This document shows positions 7,095 to 8,405 of a DNA stretch of 8,405 nucleotides, piece by piece; the stretch's first letter is position 1; each line of letters opens with the position of its first letter. The DNA is from Candidatus Methanosuratincola petrocarbonis (ex Vanwonterghem et al. 2016) (GTDB taxonomy: Archaea; Thermoproteota; Methanomethylicia; Methanomethylicales; Methanomethylicaceae), in contig MAGV01000066.1 of assembly GCA_001717015.1 (NCBI GenBank), positions 1,287 to 9,691 of the forward strand, written 5' to 3'. The notes below the pieces were generated by a model. The model saw only the letters and a list, made by a program, of their open reading frames with translations. It did not search any database and was not told the origin of the DNA. A program made the position numbers and the translations under genes.

Positions 7095-7469
7095 CTACTC
7101 CGGTTTCAGGATCCTGAACCCCAGGTCCTGGAGAAGCCTGGCGCTATCGTAAAAGATCTTGAGGGTTTTGATCTGGCCTTCCTCCAAGAAAAATAGATCA
7201 ACGGCCTCAAATTCGATCTTCTGGCCCATGGAGTTGGTCCCTTCAAACCCGATTTCCACCACGGCCCGGTTTTCATCGGCGAACAGGATGCGAGGGTCGT
7301 CCCGGTACCGGACGTAGTGGCCAAGGATCTTCTCATAAAGACCTTTTATAGCCGCTCTCCCCTTTACGGGTGGATAAAGGGGATAGGTCAGGACGGCATC
7401 TTCGGAAAAAAGCCCCGCCAGCTCAGCAAGGTCCTTGCTGTTGACGTACTTGAAGTACCGGTTTATCAC
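7095..7469 (-). CDS. Small NTF2/SnoaL-like fold protein
   Basis: About 125-residue alpha+beta-barrel protein of the nuclear transport factor 2/SnoaL-like group, which includes ketosteroid isomerases, polyketide cyclases, dehydratases and non-enzymatic binders. The typical N-terminal helix pattern ([20 protein letters not shown]) and SEDAVLTYP strand are visible, then the middle [13 protein letters not shown] segment and a run of beta strands ([29 protein letters not shown]). No catalytic residues can be assigned with confidence. The start is uncertain: GTG at 7469 has GGAGG eight bases upstream, but a near-perfect ribosome site (7489-7499) points to CTG at 7484, and GTG at 7493 also keeps the frame open. 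It lies between the LLM oxidoreductase and the dehydrogenase genes. An isomerase or hydratase role on a pathway intermediate is conceivable but only a guess. Confidence 0.82.
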   Translation of the reverse strand: MINRYFKYVNSKDLAELAGLFSEDAVLTYPLYPPVKGRAAIKGLYEKILGHYVRYRDDPRILFADENRAVVEIGFEGTNSMGQKIEFEAVDLFFLEEGQIKTLKIFYDSARLLQDLGFRILKPE

Positions 7470-7488
7470 CTCAACAACCTCCAGCCCT

Positions 7489-7499
7489 ATCACCTCCTT
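7489..7499 (-). promoter_or_regulatory. Near-perfect Shine-Dalgarno sequence before the NTF2-like gene
   Basis: AAGGAGGTGAT on the minus strand matches the complement of the 16S rRNA 3' end over 11 bases. Eight bases after its AAGGAGG core stands CTG (7484) in frame with the NTF2-like protein; the GTG at 7493 is inside the site itself and the next GTG (7469) is too far from it. Confidence 0.65.
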
Positions 7500-7523
7500 G
7501 GCGCCAGTTTCGACCGGTCCGGC

Positions 7524-8405
7524 CTAGATCGCCTTGACCTGATCCTTAATTTTAGCCAGGCACTGGTATGACGAACGGGTGCGGGCAGGGTCGGCGAAAG
7601 CAGTTATATTCCACAGTACCAGGTGACGCAAACCGGCTCTAACGTACTCCATTATCTGCTCCGTTACTTGTTCCGGGGTTCCATGAAAACAATAGTACTG
7701 GACGACTTCGCGCGGTACCCTTTGCATCACCTGGAGGGCATCTTCCCTGCCGAATTTGGAAGGGACATAATCATGAAATCCCGAGCCAGCAAAGGGGGAA
7801 GGATACCCGAAAGAATGGAACACCTCCGACGGAAGAAGCAAACACAGTCCTTTGACCAGTATGTGATCCAGCAACCCTTCGCAGGCCCGGGCATCCTCAT
7901 CGACGATAACGTAAGCCAGCATGCCCGGCGTAATGCAATCGGGGTTCCTCCCGGCTTCTGCCGCCGCCCGGCGAATAGCCGACAGTTTCTCGCTGTATTC
8001 GGCCGGGCTCATCTTGGTTGGTATCCAGCCATCGGCATACCTTCCCGTTATGGACAGCATCCTCGGGCCGTGGGCTGCCACCCAGATGGGGGGCGGTTGG
8101 GAGCCAAAAGGTTTAAGGCCCAAGACAGCCCCGTCCAAGGTCCAGAACTTGCCCTCGTAATACACGGGCCCTTCCGCTTCCCACAAGAGCCGGATTATTT
8201 TGATGCCCTCTTCGAGCTTACCAACCGGGTTATCGAAGCTCATGCCGTAAGGAGCGATGTTCAGTCTTTCGCCGCTGCCCAGCCCCAGTATAACCCTTCC
8301 CTCCGTGATGTGATCCAGTGTAAGGGCGGTCTGGGCTAACACGGCGGGGGGGCGCCTGATAACGTCGGGAACCACCACCCCCAGGCGGACCCTGGACGTC
8401 TCCGC
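7524..8405 (-). CDS. LLM-class flavin/F420-dependent oxidoreductase (5' end beyond window)
   Basis: Luciferase-like TIM-barrel oxidoreductase of the methylene-tetrahydromethanopterin-reductase-like group; members use F420 or FMN. The frame is open through the right edge: nine codons upstream of the GTG at 8378 read AETSRVRLG, which belongs to the conserved family segment, so the GTG is internal and some 100 N-terminal residues are missing. Visible motifs are RRPPAVLAQTALTLDHITEGRV near the start, then LGLGSGERLN, the KLEEGIKIIRLLW helix, and PPIWVAAHGPRMLSITGRYADGWIP, all typical of the family. The TAG stop lies 30-54 bases before the next gene, depending on that gene's start. Cofactor cannot be decided without the N-terminus. 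Possible roles are oxidation of an alcohol or an F420-linked redox step. Confidence 0.9.
   Translation of the reverse strand, partial: AETSRVRLGVVVPDVIRRPPAVLAQTALTLDHITEGRVILGLGSGERLNIAPYGMSFDNPVGKLEEGIKIIRLLWEAEGPVYYEGKFWTLDGAVLGLKPFGSQPPPIWVAAHGPRMLSITGRYADGWIPTKMSPAEYSEKLSAIRRAAAEAGRNPDCITPGMLAYVIVDEDARACEGLLDHILVKGLCLLLPSEVFHSFGYPSPFAGSGFHDYVPSKFGREDALQVMQRVPREVVQYYCFHGTPEQVTEQIMEYVRAGLRHLVLWNITAFADPARTRSSYQCLAKIKDQVKAI

Noticed and set aside
1..8405. Mobile element, CRISPR, prophage or defence system
   Set aside because: No transposase, integrase, direct-repeat array or terminal inverted repeats were seen; all frames with conserved motifs are metabolic.

Overview
The window holds nine genes, all read from the minus strand and packed end to end; the largest gap between them is about 50 bases. 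There is no RNA gene, mobile element, CRISPR array, clear internal promoter or terminator. Both ends cut through genes, so this is the inside of a longer operon. In transcription order (right to left) the genes are: an LLM-class flavin/F420 oxidoreductase (5' part missing), an NTF2/SnoaL-like small protein, a 3-hydroxyacyl-CoA dehydrogenase, a phytoene-desaturase-like FAD oxidoreductase, a gamma-carbonic-anhydrase-like protein, the large subunit of a B12-dependent acyl-CoA mutase, a PaaI-type hotdog thioesterase, the B12-binding small subunit of the mutase, a thiolase, and an acyl-CoA dehydrogenase (3' part missing). That is ten coding regions if both edge genes are counted.

The organism is most likely a Gram-positive, Firmicutes-like bacterium with fairly high GC, perhaps an anaerobic or thermophilic fatty-acid or aromatic-acid degrader. 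This rests on strong AGGAGG-type ribosome binding sites with a nearly constant 7-8 base spacer, frequent GTG starts, and a dense beta-oxidation operon. The taxonomy is an inference; no marker gene is present.

The genes fit a catabolic module in which an adenosylcobalamin-dependent mutase rearranges the carbon skeleton of an acyl-CoA. Acyl-CoA dehydrogenase, 3-hydroxyacyl-CoA dehydrogenase and thiolase would then take the product to acetyl-CoA. Known pathways of this kind use isobutyryl-CoA/butyryl-CoA mutase, 2-hydroxyisobutyryl-CoA mutase or pivalyl-CoA mutase. An enoyl-CoA hydratase, an acyl-CoA ligase and the G-protein chaperone (MeaB type) that usually serves such mutases are not in the window.

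The most interesting point is the mutase large subunit. At the positions that set substrate choice in this family it carries Val (for Tyr/Phe/Ile), Val (for the Asp of 2-hydroxyisobutyryl-CoA mutase) and Cys (for Arg/Gln), plus several further Cys and a lost Tyr around the predicted pocket. This matches none of the characterised mutases I can recall, so the pathway may act on an undescribed acyl-CoA. The mutase subunit genes are split by a thioesterase gene. The large subunit is translationally coupled to a gamma-carbonic-anhydrase-like protein, and a carotenoid-type FAD enzyme sits just upstream; none of these is a standard partner.
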